DNA from: Pseudomonadota bacterium
Lineage (GTDB): Bacteria > Pseudomonadota > Alphaproteobacteria > Azospirillales > Azospirillaceae
Direction of reading: 5' to 3'
Assembly (NCBI GenBank): GCA_023423695.1
Contig: JAFAFA010000042.1
Location: 1 to 64,000, forward strand
DNA: 64,000 bases
The notes under the pieces are model-generated. The model did no database searches and had not been told where the DNA came from. It saw nothing but the letters and a program-made list of their open reading frames with translations. A program made the position numbers and the translations under genes. Positions 27,247-36,471 of the stretch are shown in pieces (position 1 is the stretch's first letter; every line of letters begins with the position of its first letter).

Positions 27247-28275
27247 TTACTTCTGCAGGCGCTTCAGAGCGTCCTCAACATACTGGTTGGTGTAGGTCTT
27301 GGACAGGTCGATGCTGGTCGACGCCACCGCCTGGTCGAAGGCCTTCAACACCTTCAACGCGGCATCGGCGCCTTCCTGGGTGAAGCGGCCGTCCGGCGAA
27401 TAGGTCGGCTTCGAATGCTCGAAGGCCTGGGCATAGAGCGACTTGTTGCCCAGGAAATATTCCTCCGGCAGCACCTTCAGCACATCCTCCGTGCTGGCCT
27501 TGTTCAGCCACAGCATGGTGCGGACGAAGACATCGGTCAGCGCCTGCGTGGTCTTCGGGTTCTCCTTGATGAAGTCGGGCTTCATGTAGAGCACCGCGGC
27601 GGGATAGGGACCGCCATAGACATCCATGGTGCCCTTTTCCGTCCGGGTGTCGAGCAGCACGGTGATGTCGCCGTCGGCCTGCGCCTGGCTGATGACCGGG
27701 TCCAGATTGACGATGGCGTCGATCTCCCCGCGCTTGATCGCCGCAATGGCGCTGGGGCCACCGCCGACGCCGATGACCGACGCATCCTCCGGCTTCATGC
27801 CCATGGAGGTCAGCACATGGTTCAGCATGAAGTTGGTGGATGAACCGGGGGCGGTCACGCCGACCTTCTTGCCCTTCAGATCCTGCACCGACTTGATGGT
27901 GCCGGACTTGTTGACGGAGGCCAGCACGATGCCGGGATAGCGGCCGAGCTGGGCCACCGCCACGATGGGCTGGCCCTTGGCCTGCATCTGGATGGTGTGG
28001 TCATAGGCGCCGGTCACCACGTCGGCCGAGCCGCCGACCAGTGCCTGCAGGCTCTTGGCGCCGCCGCCGAAGTCGCTGATCTCGACGTTCAGCCCGGCTT
28101 CCTTGAAATAGCCCAGCCGCTCGGCGAGCGTCAGCGGCAGGTAATAGAGCAGCGGCTTGCCGCCGACGGCGATCTTGATGTCGGTCTTCTCGAGCTTGTC
28201 CTGCGCCGTGGCCAGTCCGGCCGTTCCCAGCGTCATGACGACCGCGGCGGCCGCGATCAGCGATTTGAACGTCAT
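27247..28275 (-). CDS. ABC transporter substrate-binding protein (NitT/TauT family)
   Basis: A 342-residue periplasmic binding protein with a signal peptide (LIAAAAVVMTLGTAGLATAQ). The SsuA/TauA/NrtA-type fold shows in LAERLGYFKEAGLNVEI, FGGGAKSLQALVGGSADVV, VAQLGRYPGIVLAS, DLKGKKVGVTAPGSSTNFM and GEIDAIVNLDPVISQAQA. Candidate ligands include sulfonates, pyrimidine precursors and similar small molecules; none can be chosen. It is the last gene of a three-gene importer operon, after the ATPase and permease. Confidence 0.93.
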   Translation of the reverse strand: MTFKSLIAAAAVVMTLGTAGLATAQDKLEKTDIKIAVGGKPLLYYLPLTLAERLGYFKEAGLNVEISDFGGGAKSLQALVGGSADVVTGAYDHTIQMQAKGQPIVAVAQLGRYPGIVLASVNKSGTIKSVQDLKGKKVGVTAPGSSTNFMLNHVLTSMGMKPEDASVIGVGGGPSAIAAIKRGEIDAIVNLDPVISQAQADGDITVLLDTRTEKGTMDVYGGPYPAAVLYMKPDFIKENPKTTQALTDVFVRTMLWLNKASTEDVLKVLPEEYFLGNKSLYAQAFEHSKPTYSPDGRFTQEGADAALKVLKAFDQAVASTSIDLSKTYTNQYVEDALKRLQK

Positions 28276-28308
28276 TGCTTTCCCCCCTTTTGGATTTCAG
28301 TTCAGGAG

Positions 28309-29109
28309 TCAGTGCTGCCCGCCATGATTGTCTTGCGGGCGCCAGTGCAGAAGCCGCTTTTCGATCATTGTGACGGCGGCATCGATGAGGACGACGAAGA
28401 TCGTCAGCACCAGCATGCCGGAGAAGACGCCAACCGTGTCGAACACGCCTTCCGCCTGATGGATGCGGTAGCCGAGCCCGGCGGCGGAGCCCAGATATTC
28501 GCCCACCACCGCACCGACCATGGCGAAGCCGACGGCGGTGTGCAGCGAGGAGAAGACCCAGGACAGGGCCGAGGGCAGATAGACGTGGCGGAACAGGTCG
28601 CGGGAGCTGGCGCCCAGCATGCGGGCATTGGCCAGCACGACCGGGCTGACCTCCTTCACGCCCTGGTAGACGTTGAAGAAGACGATGAAGAAGACCAGCG
28701 TCACCCCCAGCGCCACCTTCGACCAGATGCCGAGCCCGAGCCACAGCGCGAAGATCGGCGCCAGGACCACGCGGGGCAGCGCGTTGATCGCCTTGATGTA
28801 AGGGTCGAAGACGAGGGAGACCAACGGTGCGCGGGCGAACCAGAAGCCGAAGGCGATGCCGGCCACGGTTCCGATGACGAAGGCCAGCGCCGTCTCCAGC
28901 AGCGTGATGCCCAGGTGATACCAGATGACGCCCGAGGCGAAATCCGCCCAGGTGCGGGCCAGCACCGCCCCCGGCGTGCCGAAGAAGAAGGGGTTGAGGA
29001 TCTTGGTGTCGGTAAGGACATGCCAGATCAGGAAGAAGGCGATCAGGACGCCCAGCTGCAGCAGCAGGATGACCGGACGGCTGGGCAGGCGTTTGGCATG
29101 GGATCTCAT
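28309..29109 (-). CDS. ABC transporter permease (NitT/TauT family)
   Basis: A 266-residue inner-membrane permease. The BPD_transp_1 domain has about six helices and the EAA-type cytoplasmic loop (VLANARMLGASSRDLFRHVY LPSALSWVF, split). First helix VILLLQLGVLIAFFLIWHVL. It lies between the ATPase gene (7 nt from its stop) and the binding-protein gene, and forms the channel of the same importer. Confidence 0.93.
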   Translation of the reverse strand: MRSHAKRLPSRPVILLLQLGVLIAFFLIWHVLTDTKILNPFFFGTPGAVLARTWADFASGVIWYHLGITLLETALAFVIGTVAGIAFGFWFARAPLVSLVFDPYIKAINALPRVVLAPIFALWLGLGIWSKVALGVTLVFFIVFFNVYQGVKEVSPVVLANARMLGASSRDLFRHVYLPSALSWVFSSLHTAVGFAMVGAVVGEYLGSAAGLGYRIHQAEGVFDTVGVFSGMLVLTIFVVLIDAAVTMIEKRLLHWRPQDNHGGQH

Positions 29110-29116
29110 GATGTCG

Positions 29117-29938
29117 TCACCGCAGCTTGGTCTGGGCGTAGCCCTTCAGAACTTCGTCGCGCAGCTGGCCCCAGATTTCCTTGTGAAGGGCCAGGAACTG
29201 CGGCGTCATGCGGATTTCCGCCACGTCGCGCGGGCGCTCCAGGTCGATGCGGTATTCGCCGATCAGCCGGGCGCCGGGGCCGGCGGAGAGCACCAGAACC
29301 CGGTCGGACATGGCGATCGCCTCCTCCAGGTCATGGGTGATGAAGACCACCGACTTGCGGTCCGCCGCCCACAGGTCGAGCAGCTCATTCTCCATCATCT
29401 GGCGGGTCTGCACGTCGAGCGCCGAGAAGGGCTCGTCCATCAGGATGATCTTCGGATCGACGATCAGCGTCTGTGCCAGCGCCACACGCTTGCGCATGCC
29501 GCCCGACAGCTGGTGCGGAAAGCGGTCGCCGAACCCATCCAGCCCGACGCGGGACAGCCAGGGCCGCGCGCGCTCGCGCGCCTCCGCCTTGGAGACGCCG
29601 CGGAACTCCAGCCCGGCGGCGACATTGTCGAGCGCCGACTTCCAGGGCATCAGCGCTTCGGCCTGGAACATGTAGCCGGCCTTGGGATTGATGCCGGTCA
29701 CCGGCTGCCCGAAGGAGAGCGCGCGGCCCTCGCTGGGCTTCAGCAGGCCGGCGGCGACGTTCAGCATCGTCGACTTGCCGCTGCCGGTCGGGCCGACGAT
29801 CGACACGAACTCCCCGTCCGCGACGGTGAAGCTGGCTCCCTGTACGGCGGTATAGGAACGTCCCCGGCCGTCGGGTGAAGGAAAGGTGCAGGTCACGCCG
29901 TCCAATTGGAGGGCGGGCGCCGCGGCGGCCTCGGCCAT
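29117..29938 (-). CDS. ABC transporter ATP-binding protein (NitT/TauT family)
   Basis: 273 residues. Walker A GPTGSGKSTMLN, Q-loop near YMFQAEALMPW, signature LSGGMRKRVALAQTL, Walker B KIILMDEPFSALD, switch His in VFITHDLEEA. This is the SsuB/TauB/NrtD type. The ATG at 29938 has AAGGA about 10 nt upstream; the in-frame ATG at 29971 has none. First gene of the importer operon, with a 239-nt divergent gap to the FtsH-like gene. Confidence 0.93.
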   Translation of the reverse strand: MAEAAAAPALQLDGVTCTFPSPDGRGRSYTAVQGASFTVADGEFVSIVGPTGSGKSTMLNVAAGLLKPSEGRALSFGQPVTGINPKAGYMFQAEALMPWKSALDNVAAGLEFRGVSKAEARERARPWLSRVGLDGFGDRFPHQLSGGMRKRVALAQTLIVDPKIILMDEPFSALDVQTRQMMENELLDLWAADRKSVVFITHDLEEAIAMSDRVLVLSAGPGARLIGEYRIDLERPRDVAEIRMTPQFLALHKEIWGQLRDEVLKGYAQTKLR

Positions 29939-30177
29939 ATCGGTGTGGTCCTTATCGTTCGGGCGGATCACTTTGGTTGGGAAGCCATACTGTCCGAACT
30001 TCTTCCTATCGGCAACCGGTTGGGATCACCGTGAGATCCGGAACGAGCCATTCCGCAAACGCACCGCTTACGGTGTCAAAGAAGGGACCGGGGGCGTTAT
30101 CGGTTGCCGCAGTGACGGCATGTCCCGCATCAATGTCATAGACCAAAAGCCAGTCCCTATCTTTCCGCGGAGCCGAG

Positions 30178-31959
30178 ATGCCCACGCTGCCGAAACGCCC
30201 GATGATCGCGCTTGCCGTCCTGGCCGCCCTGCTCGCCGCGTGGCTCGGCTTCGCGGCGTGGTACGATCACAGCCAACGGGCGGACGAACAGCCGGCGACC
30301 TACAGCGCGCTGGTCGAACGGGCCGGCCGCGGCGAGATCGATTCCGTCACCTTCTCCAACGGCACGGGCCATGCTGTGGCCACCGACGGCAGCCGCTATC
30401 GCATCGTGATGCCGGTGACCGACGACCTGCTGAAGGAGATGCGCAGCCACAAGGTCGCCATCGCTTTCGACGAGGGACCGGACGGGCTGATGGCGCAGAC
30501 GGTCCGCGTGCTCGACCGCGCGGCTCCCTTCCTGGTGGTGGCCCTGCTGATCGGTGGGCTGCTGCTCAGCGGCGGGCAGTTCTTCGGCATGGGGCGCGCC
30601 ACCCGCGTGCGCCCGGAGGACACCAACACCGTCTTCGCCGACGTGGCGGGCGTGGACGAGGCGAAGGAGGAACTGCGCGAGACGGTACAGTTCCTGAAGG
30701 ATCCGCGCCGCTTCGCCATGGCCGGCGCCCGCGTGCCCAAGGGCATCCTGCTGGTTGGCCCGCCGGGCACCGGCAAAACCATGCTGGCCAAGGCCGCGGC
30801 AGGCGAGGCCGGCGTGCCCTTCTTCGCCGCATCGGGTTCCGATTTCGTCGAGATGTTCGTCGGGTTGGGCGCGGCGCGAGTCCGCAGCCTGTTCAAGACC
30901 GCCCGCGCCAACGCCCCCTGCATCCTGTTCATCGACGAAATCGACGCGCTGGCCGGCAAGCGCGGTGAATCGAACAGCCATTCGGAACGCGAACAGACGC
31001 TGAACCAGCTGCTGGTGGAAATGGACGGCATCGTCGAGGGCGGCGACGTGGTGGTGATCGCCGCCACCAACCGGTCGGAGATGCTGGACGCTGCGGTGCT
31101 CCGCCCCGGACGCTTCGACCGTCACATCCATGTCAGCCTGCCCGATGTGGCAGGGCGCGAGGCCATCCTGGGTGTCCATGCCGGCCGGCTGACGCTCGCC
31201 CCCGACGTCTGCGCCCGCACCGTGGCGCGCGGCACCCCAGGCTTCTCGGGCGCCGAACTCGCCAACCTGACCAACGAGGCTGCCCTGTCGGCGGCGCGTC
31301 AGGGCCGTGTCGTCGTCACCATGGCGGATTACGAATCCGCCAAGGACCGCGTGCTGATGGGTACCGAGCGCCGCAGCCTCGCCCTGACGGCGCACGAACG
31401 GCGGCTGATCGCCGTCCATGAGGCCGGCCACGCGCTGGTGTCCCTGCGCTGCCCGCAGGCCGACCCGATCCACAAGGCCACCATCATCCCGCGCGGCGGT
31501 GCGCTGGGGATGGTCGTGCGGCTGCCGGAAGGCGACCGCGTCTCGGTTTCGCGTGCCAAGCTGATGGCGGACATCGCCGTCGCCATGGCCGGCCGGGCGG
31601 CGGAGGAGATCGTCTTCGGCCACGATCACGTCACCACCGGTGCCGAGGCCGACTTCCGCGCCGCCACCGACCTTGCCCGCCGCATGGTCACGGCCTGGGG
31701 GATGAGCGAGGAGATCGGCTATGTCGCCCATGCCGCCGCCGAGCCGGGCGCGCGGTCCGAGCGTACCGCATGGCGCATCGACGAGGAGGTCCGCCGCATC
31801 ACCGACGAAGGCATGGAGCATGCCCGCCGCCTGCTGCGCACCGACCGCGCCGCGCTGGACGGTATCGCCCAGGCCCTGCTGGAGCGCGAAACCCTGACCG
31901 GCGGCGAGATCACGGAACTGGCCGACCGCCAGCAGGAGCGCGCGACTGAGGCGGCCTGA
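30178..31959 (+). CDS. FtsH-like ATP-dependent zinc metalloprotease
   Basis: 593 residues. N-terminal helix (MIALAVLAALLAAWLGFAAW), a short periplasmic domain, a second helix (APFLVVALLIGGLLLSGG), AAA module with VAGVDEAKEELRE, GPPGTGKTMLAKA, CILFIDEIDALAGKRG and RPGRFDRHI, and the M41 protease domain with zinc site HEAGHALVSL. It degrades membrane and soluble proteins in the family. It is shorter than usual for FtsH, ending soon after the protease domain, so it may be a second paralogue. It stands alone, not beside tilS or folP. Confidence 0.9.
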   Translation: MPTLPKRPMIALAVLAALLAAWLGFAAWYDHSQRADEQPATYSALVERAGRGEIDSVTFSNGTGHAVATDGSRYRIVMPVTDDLLKEMRSHKVAIAFDEGPDGLMAQTVRVLDRAAPFLVVALLIGGLLLSGGQFFGMGRATRVRPEDTNTVFADVAGVDEAKEELRETVQFLKDPRRFAMAGARVPKGILLVGPPGTGKTMLAKAAAGEAGVPFFAASGSDFVEMFVGLGAARVRSLFKTARANAPCILFIDEIDALAGKRGESNSHSEREQTLNQLLVEMDGIVEGGDVVVIAATNRSEMLDAAVLRPGRFDRHIHVSLPDVAGREAILGVHAGRLTLAPDVCARTVARGTPGFSGAELANLTNEAALSAARQGRVVVTMADYESAKDRVLMGTERRSLALTAHERRLIAVHEAGHALVSLRCPQADPIHKATIIPRGGALGMVVRLPEGDRVSVSRAKLMADIAVAMAGRAAEEIVFGHDHVTTGAEADFRAATDLARRMVTAWGMSEEIGYVAHAAAEPGARSERTAWRIDEEVRRITDEGMEHARRLLRTDRAALDGIAQALLERETLTGGEITELADRQQERATEAA

Positions 31960-32111
31960 AACCTCAGGACTTGGGAATGGCGCAGCCGACGAGTTCGGCC
32001 CGCCCTTTCACCGACACCCGTCTGCTGACAGGAAATGTCCCGCATTGCGGCTTGGGTGCATACCGGAGTAGATTAATCCGGACGGGAATGGGGTGACACG
32101 AAGGGGGCGCG

Positions 32112-32912
32112 ATGACGGGACCGCTATCCCGCCGCACGGTTCTGCGGACCGCGCTGCCCCTCCTCGCCTCCCTCCCCCTGCTGGCGGGCCGTCCGGCCGC
32201 GGCGCATAGGACGCCTGCCGATGCTTCGGCCGTAATCAGGGTCGGCGCCTACGAATTTCCCCCTTATGTCGAGGAAACGGGCGGCGGCGTTACCCGCGAC
32301 CTGCTGGACCTGTTCAACGCCGCCCAGTCGGAGCGGCGGTTCGAGATGGTCCGCACGGCCCCGCAGCGGCGGTACGACGACCTGGAACAGGGGCGGTTCG
32401 ACATGATCGCCTTCGAATGCCGCAGTTGGGGCTGGGACGGCCGGGCGGTCGAGGCCAGCCGCAGCTTCCTGCGCGATGCCGAGGTGTTCGTCGCCCGGAC
32501 AGCGCCCGGAATCGACCAGCGCTACTTCGACGATCTGTCCGGCAAGTCGATTCTCGGACGGCTCGGCTTCCATTACGCCTTCGCCGGGTTCGAGGCAGAC
32601 CCGAAGATCCTCGAACAGCGGTTCCGCACCCGCGTTACGGTGACGCATGAGGGCAACGTCCGCAGCGTCGTTGCCGGCCGGGCCGATCTTGCCATCGTCA
32701 CCCGCTCCTTCCTGACCCGCTTCCTGCAGCGGGAGCCCGAACTGGCCCGGCAGCTGGTGGTGTCGGAACGTACCGACCAGATCTACGAGCACACCATCCT
32801 GACGCGCCGGGGTGGAGCCGTCGCGACCGTCTGGCTCGATTCGCTGCTCGACCGGCTTGCTGCGGACGGGCGCCTGGACATGCTGTGGCAACGGAGCGGG
32901 ATCCAGTCGTGA
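32112..32912 (+). CDS. Periplasmic substrate-binding protein linked to a PP2C phosphatase
   Basis: 266 residues with a twin-arginine-like signal (SRRTVLRTALPLLASLPLLA) and an SBP_bac_3-type fold: VIRVGAYEFPPYVEETGG, FDMIAFECRSWGWDG, FLRDAEVFVARTAPG, VRSVVAGRADLAIVTRSFL. There is no transporter gene beside it. Its stop overlaps the GTG start of the membrane phosphatase by 4 nt, so it probably serves as the ligand sensor for that protein rather than for uptake (inference). AAGGGGGCG precedes the ATG. The ligand is unknown. Confidence 0.83.
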   Translation: MTGPLSRRTVLRTALPLLASLPLLAGRPAAAHRTPADASAVIRVGAYEFPPYVEETGGGVTRDLLDLFNAAQSERRFEMVRTAPQRRYDDLEQGRFDMIAFECRSWGWDGRAVEASRSFLRDAEVFVARTAPGIDQRYFDDLSGKSILGRLGFHYAFAGFEADPKILEQRFRTRVTVTHEGNVRSVVAGRADLAIVTRSFLTRFLQREPELARQLVVSERTDQIYEHTILTRRGGAVATVWLDSLLDRLAADGRLDMLWQRSGIQS

Positions 32913-34480
32913 GGCGCCGTTCCTCCCTGCTGGCGCGGGTGGCCGGGGCCATCCTCCTGACGACAGCGACGATCGGGTCGGCGGCCGTACTGCTGTCGGA
33001 ATGGATCGTGGAGGGGCAGCGCCACCAGGACCTGCTGCGCCGGGCCGAACTGGTCGCGGCGACCCAGGCCGACGCGCTGAGCGGCCCGGTGTGGGAACTG
33101 GACAACCGCAGCGCCCAGCGGATGATCGAGGCGCTGACCGGTCGCGATCCCGCCATCCGCTCCATCACGGTTTTCGAGACCGACCGCGATATGCCGCTCG
33201 CCAGGATTGGTGTTGACGACGAGGACGACGCCGAACGCATCGCCGTCGAACGGCCCATCGTCCTGCACGGGCGCGAGGGACGGGTTCAGATGGTGGGCAC
33301 CTTGCGGATCGTCTATTCGACGGCTGAGGTCCGGCAGGCGACGCTGGATGCGCTGGTGCCGGTGGTCGGACTGCTGGTGCTGTCGCTGATGGGAGCGATG
33401 GCGGTTCTGGGCCTGTCGCTGAACCGCATGGTGCTGCGCCCGTTGCGCCGGCTGACCCAGTTGGCCAGTGCCATGGCGCGCGGCGACTATGGCGCCCGCA
33501 TGGATACCGGCCGCACCGATGAAATCGGCGTGCTGGCGGACGGCTTCAACCGCATGGCGGCCACAGTGCAGGACCACACCAGTATGCTGGAAAGCCGGGT
33601 CCGCGAACGGACCGAGGCGCTGGCCACCACCAACCGGGCCATCATGGACAGCATCAACTACGCACAGCTGATCCAGTCCGCCATCCTGCCGTCCGCCGAC
33701 ACGCTGTCGGCCAGCCTCACCGAACATTTCGTCCTGTGGCGCCCGCGCGACGTGGTCAGCGGCGATTTCTATGTCTGCCGGGAGGTGCCGGACGGATACG
33801 TCGTCGCGGTCGCCGACTGTACGGGGCATGGCGTGCCCGGCGCCTTCATGACGATGACCGCCAGCGCAATGCTGAACAACGCGCTGGACCTTCTGGGCGC
33901 GTCCGACCCGGCAGCGGTGCTTGCCGCCGTCGACCGCAAGGTCCGTGCCGCCCTGCACCAGGAAGAAGAAGCCCGCGACGGAACCGAGTGCTTCGACAAC
34001 GGCCTTGATCTCGCGCTCTGCCACATCCGGCCCGCCGAAGGGAGGCTGGTTTATGCCGGCGCGCGCATTCCCCTTCTGATCGTCACCGACGATGGCGTCA
34101 CGGAGCTGCGCGGCGACCGGCGCAGCCTGGGTTACCGGCCGTCCGGACAGCCTGCCGCGCGGTGCGGGGCCGAGTCGTCCTTCACGAACAACAGCATCCT
34201 CCTGCGACCGGGCCAGACCTTCATCCTGGGAACCGACGGGCTGGCCGATCAGAGCGGCGGCGAACACGGGCGCAGCTTCGGCAGAGCCCGCCTGCGGGAC
34301 ATGCTCCGGCAGGGCGGCAGGGGCCCACTGGATCGGCTCAAATCGGAGTTGGAGTCCTCCCTCGACCGCTTTCAGTCGGGCCGCGAACAGCGCGACGACA
34401 TCACATTGTTCGGGTTCCGCGTGCGGCTGACCGACGCAGCGGCCGCTCCCCAGCCGGGCTCCGCCCGTCGGGCCGCATGA
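32909..34480 (+). CDS. Membrane HAMP-SpoIIE (PP2C) serine/threonine phosphatase, SiaA-like
   Basis: 523 residues. Helix 1 (residues 8-30), periplasmic domain of about 115 residues, helix 2 (LVPVVGLLVLSLMGAMAVLG), HAMP (MVLRPLRRLTQLASAMARGD), coiled coil, then a SpoIIE phosphatase with SINYAQLIQSAILPS, DVVSGDFYV, VVAVADCTGHGVPGAFMTM, LGTDGLADQSGG and REQRDDITLFGFRV. Metal-binding Asp positions appear intact. Order and linker match SiaA of Pseudomonas. The GTG at 32909 overlaps the binding-protein stop (GTGA). The likely target is the SiaC-like protein encoded at 36468-36866. Confidence 0.88.
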   Translation: MRRRSSLLARVAGAILLTTATIGSAAVLLSEWIVEGQRHQDLLRRAELVAATQADALSGPVWELDNRSAQRMIEALTGRDPAIRSITVFETDRDMPLARIGVDDEDDAERIAVERPIVLHGREGRVQMVGTLRIVYSTAEVRQATLDALVPVVGLLVLSLMGAMAVLGLSLNRMVLRPLRRLTQLASAMARGDYGARMDTGRTDEIGVLADGFNRMAATVQDHTSMLESRVRERTEALATTNRAIMDSINYAQLIQSAILPSADTLSASLTEHFVLWRPRDVVSGDFYVCREVPDGYVVAVADCTGHGVPGAFMTMTASAMLNNALDLLGASDPAAVLAAVDRKVRAALHQEEEARDGTECFDNGLDLALCHIRPAEGRLVYAGARIPLLIVTDDGVTELRGDRRSLGYRPSGQPAARCGAESSFTNNSILLRPGQTFILGTDGLADQSGGEHGRSFGRARLRDMLRQGGRGPLDRLKSELESSLDRFQSGREQRDDITLFGFRVRLTDAAAAPQPGSARRAA

Positions 34481-34517
34481 AAGACCTGGACCGTTTGCGC
34501 GAATCTGTTACAGAGAT

Positions 34518-34556
34518 GTCACCTTTTGTGACTGGTTGTGACGCACCATCTGCGAC
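34518..34556 (+). promoter_or_regulatory. Phased GTCAC/GTGAC motifs upstream of the response regulator
   Basis: GTCAC at 34518, GTGAC at 34528 and GTGAC at 34538 are spaced exactly 10 nt apart, with GCGAC at 34552. They lie about 130-165 nt before the OmpR-type regulator in an otherwise empty 202-nt gap, so they could be its own binding site (inference). An AT-rich tract (TTTTAAAATTT) follows. Confidence 0.4.
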
Positions 34557-34682
34557 AGGTCGGGGACAGGTTTACAGGCCACTTTCAGGGCCCATCAACT
34601 TTGTTTTAAAATTTAGGCATCCTAGGGTATGTTCCACCCGTGGGAGTGGTGTGCGTAGGCGTGGCAGCGGGGAGAGCACGGC

Positions 34683-35444
34683 ATGGCAGGTCCGACGATC
34701 GTCGTGGTCGAAGATGAGAGTTCGCTCCGGTCCGACATGGTGGAATACCTGACGGGCTGCGGATTTCATGCGATCGGCGCACGCGACGGCGCGGAACTCG
34801 ACCGCCTGCTCCAGAGCAACAACGCGTCCATCGTGGTCCTGGATGTGAACCTGCCGGACGAGGACGGGTTCAAGATCGCGGCACGTCTGCGCGACGGACA
34901 CGGCGCCGGCATCATCATGGTCACCGCCCGCAGTTCCACCGTCGACCGCGTGGTCGGGCTGGAGATCGGCGCGGATGCCTATCTGGTCAAGCCGGTCGAA
35001 TTGCGCGAACTGGAAGCGCAGGTGAAGTCGCTGCTGCGCCGGCTGAGCGAGCGTGCCGCCGAGTCGGCGGTCCAGGCCGCCGGTGTCGCCGCACCGGCCG
35101 ACGCCGTCCATGACGGCATCGACGAGGCGCGCTGGTCGCTGGACCCCACGGAATGGAGCCTGACCAACCCCGCCGGCATCCGCGTCAGTCTGACCAGCAT
35201 GGAAATGAAGCTGACCAGCCTGCTGGCCGCTCAGGCGCGCAAGCCTGCGACCCGCGACCAGATTTCCCAGGCTCTGTACAATCGCCGCTGGAACCCGGAA
35301 GACCGCTCCATCGACACCGTCGTCGGCCGGCTGCGCCACAAGGTGGAGGGCGCCATCGGCGGCCCTGCCCCGCTGAAGTCGGTGCATGGCGTCGGCTATG
35401 TCTTCTCCGCCCCGATCAGGGTGGTGGGCGGGGCACAGGGATAA
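34683..35444 (+). CDS. OmpR-family response regulator
   Basis: 253 residues. Receiver domain with VVVEDESSLRSDM, phospho-Asp in SIVVLDVNLPDEDGF, Thr in IIMVTARSS and Lys in AYLVKPVELREL. An unusually long linker (about 45 residues, Ala-rich) leads to a winged-helix domain (VSLTSMEMKLTSLLAAQARK; RSIDTVVGRLRHKVEG; VHGVGYVFSAP). GGGGAGAG precedes the ATG. It converges with the soluble kinase, one nt between the stops, and is the only free DNA-binding regulator in the signalling block. Confidence 0.92.
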   Translation: MAGPTIVVVEDESSLRSDMVEYLTGCGFHAIGARDGAELDRLLQSNNASIVVLDVNLPDEDGFKIAARLRDGHGAGIIMVTARSSTVDRVVGLEIGADAYLVKPVELRELEAQVKSLLRRLSERAAESAVQAAGVAAPADAVHDGIDEARWSLDPTEWSLTNPAGIRVSLTSMEMKLTSLLAAQARKPATRDQISQALYNRRWNPEDRSIDTVVGRLRHKVEGAIGGPAPLKSVHGVGYVFSAPIRVVGGAQG

Positions 35445-35445
35445 A

Positions 35446-36471
35446 TCAGTCCTGCCCCGGCGTCCGGCGCGGGAACAGCAGCGTGAAGCTGGTCCCTTGG
35501 TCCGGCATGCTGTCCACTGTGATCGATCCCTTCAGAACGCCGACCACCAGATTGTGGACGATGTGCAGCCCCAACCCGCTGCCGCCGCGCCCGCGCCGCG
35601 TGGTAAAGAACGGCTCGAACACCCGGGCACGGTGCTCTTCGCTCATGCCGCGGCCATTGTCGGTGAAGCACAATCGGACCGTCTCCGGGGTCGGGAGGTC
35701 CACCGCGACCGCCATGTCGCCCGGCCGGCCATCGGCAAAGGCATGGATCAGGGCGTTCATCACCAGGTTCGACAGGATCTGCGACAGCACTCCCGGATAG
35801 CTGTCCAATTCCAGATCGCCGGGGCAGCTCACCGCCACCGCATGGCCGGACGGCCGAAGTTTCGGCTGCAGGCTGACCAGCGTATCCTGGATATAGGCGG
35901 CAAGATTGACGCCACGCCGCTCCGCACTGGCGCGGTCGACCGCGACCTGCTTGAAGCCGGCGATCAGCTGCGACGCCCTTTCGCAATTGCCCAGGATCAG
36001 GTCGGTGGTGTCGATGGCGGTGGTCAGATAGCGGGCGAACTCCGCCTTTCCCAGTTCCCCTTCCTCCGCCCGGCGGCGCAGGGCCAGGGTCGCATCGGCA
36101 AGATGGGACGCGCAGGAGACGGCGATCCCGACCGGCGTGTTGATCTCGTGCGCGACCCCGGCGACCAGCGCACCAAGGGAAGCCAGCTTTTCCGATTGGA
36201 TCATCGCCTCCTGCGCCTCGCGCAGCCGTTCCAGTGCGGCTTCAGCCTCGCTGCGCCGGCGTTCCAGCTCGTGGTTGGCGTCGCTCAACTGGGCCTGCAG
36301 GCGGTCGCTGACCCGCACCAGCCGCTGCTGCTCCCGCGTGCTGAGTTCGAAGGCGGCGACGAGTTCGCGGTATTCGGACAGGCACTGCGGTGCCAGCGCC
36401 TCCAGCCTCTCCTCCAGCGCACGGGCCTTGGCGAGGGCCTCCTCCTCCGCAGCGAAGAGATTGAAGCTCAT
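35446..36471 (-). CDS. Soluble histidine kinase of the Sia-like cluster
   Basis: 341 residues with no membrane segment. An N-terminal coiled coil (residues 10-95) leads to the H-box EKLASLGALVAGVAHEIN, the segment ERASQLIAGFKQVAVD, and an HATPase with NLVMNALIHAF, DNGRGMSEEH and GLGLHIVHNLV. It closely resembles the C-terminal half of the kinase at 1783-3318. Its ATG overlaps the siaC-like stop (ATGA), so the two are translationally coupled. It occupies the place SiaD holds in Pseudomonas. Confidence 0.9.
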   Translation of the reverse strand: MSFNLFAAEEEALAKARALEERLEALAPQCLSEYRELVAAFELSTREQQRLVRVSDRLQAQLSDANHELERRRSEAEAALERLREAQEAMIQSEKLASLGALVAGVAHEINTPVGIAVSCASHLADATLALRRRAEEGELGKAEFARYLTTAIDTTDLILGNCERASQLIAGFKQVAVDRASAERRGVNLAAYIQDTLVSLQPKLRPSGHAVAVSCPGDLELDSYPGVLSQILSNLVMNALIHAFADGRPGDMAVAVDLPTPETVRLCFTDNGRGMSEEHRARVFEPFFTTRRGRGGSGLGLHIVHNLVVGVLKGSITVDSMPDQGTSFTLLFPRRTPGQD

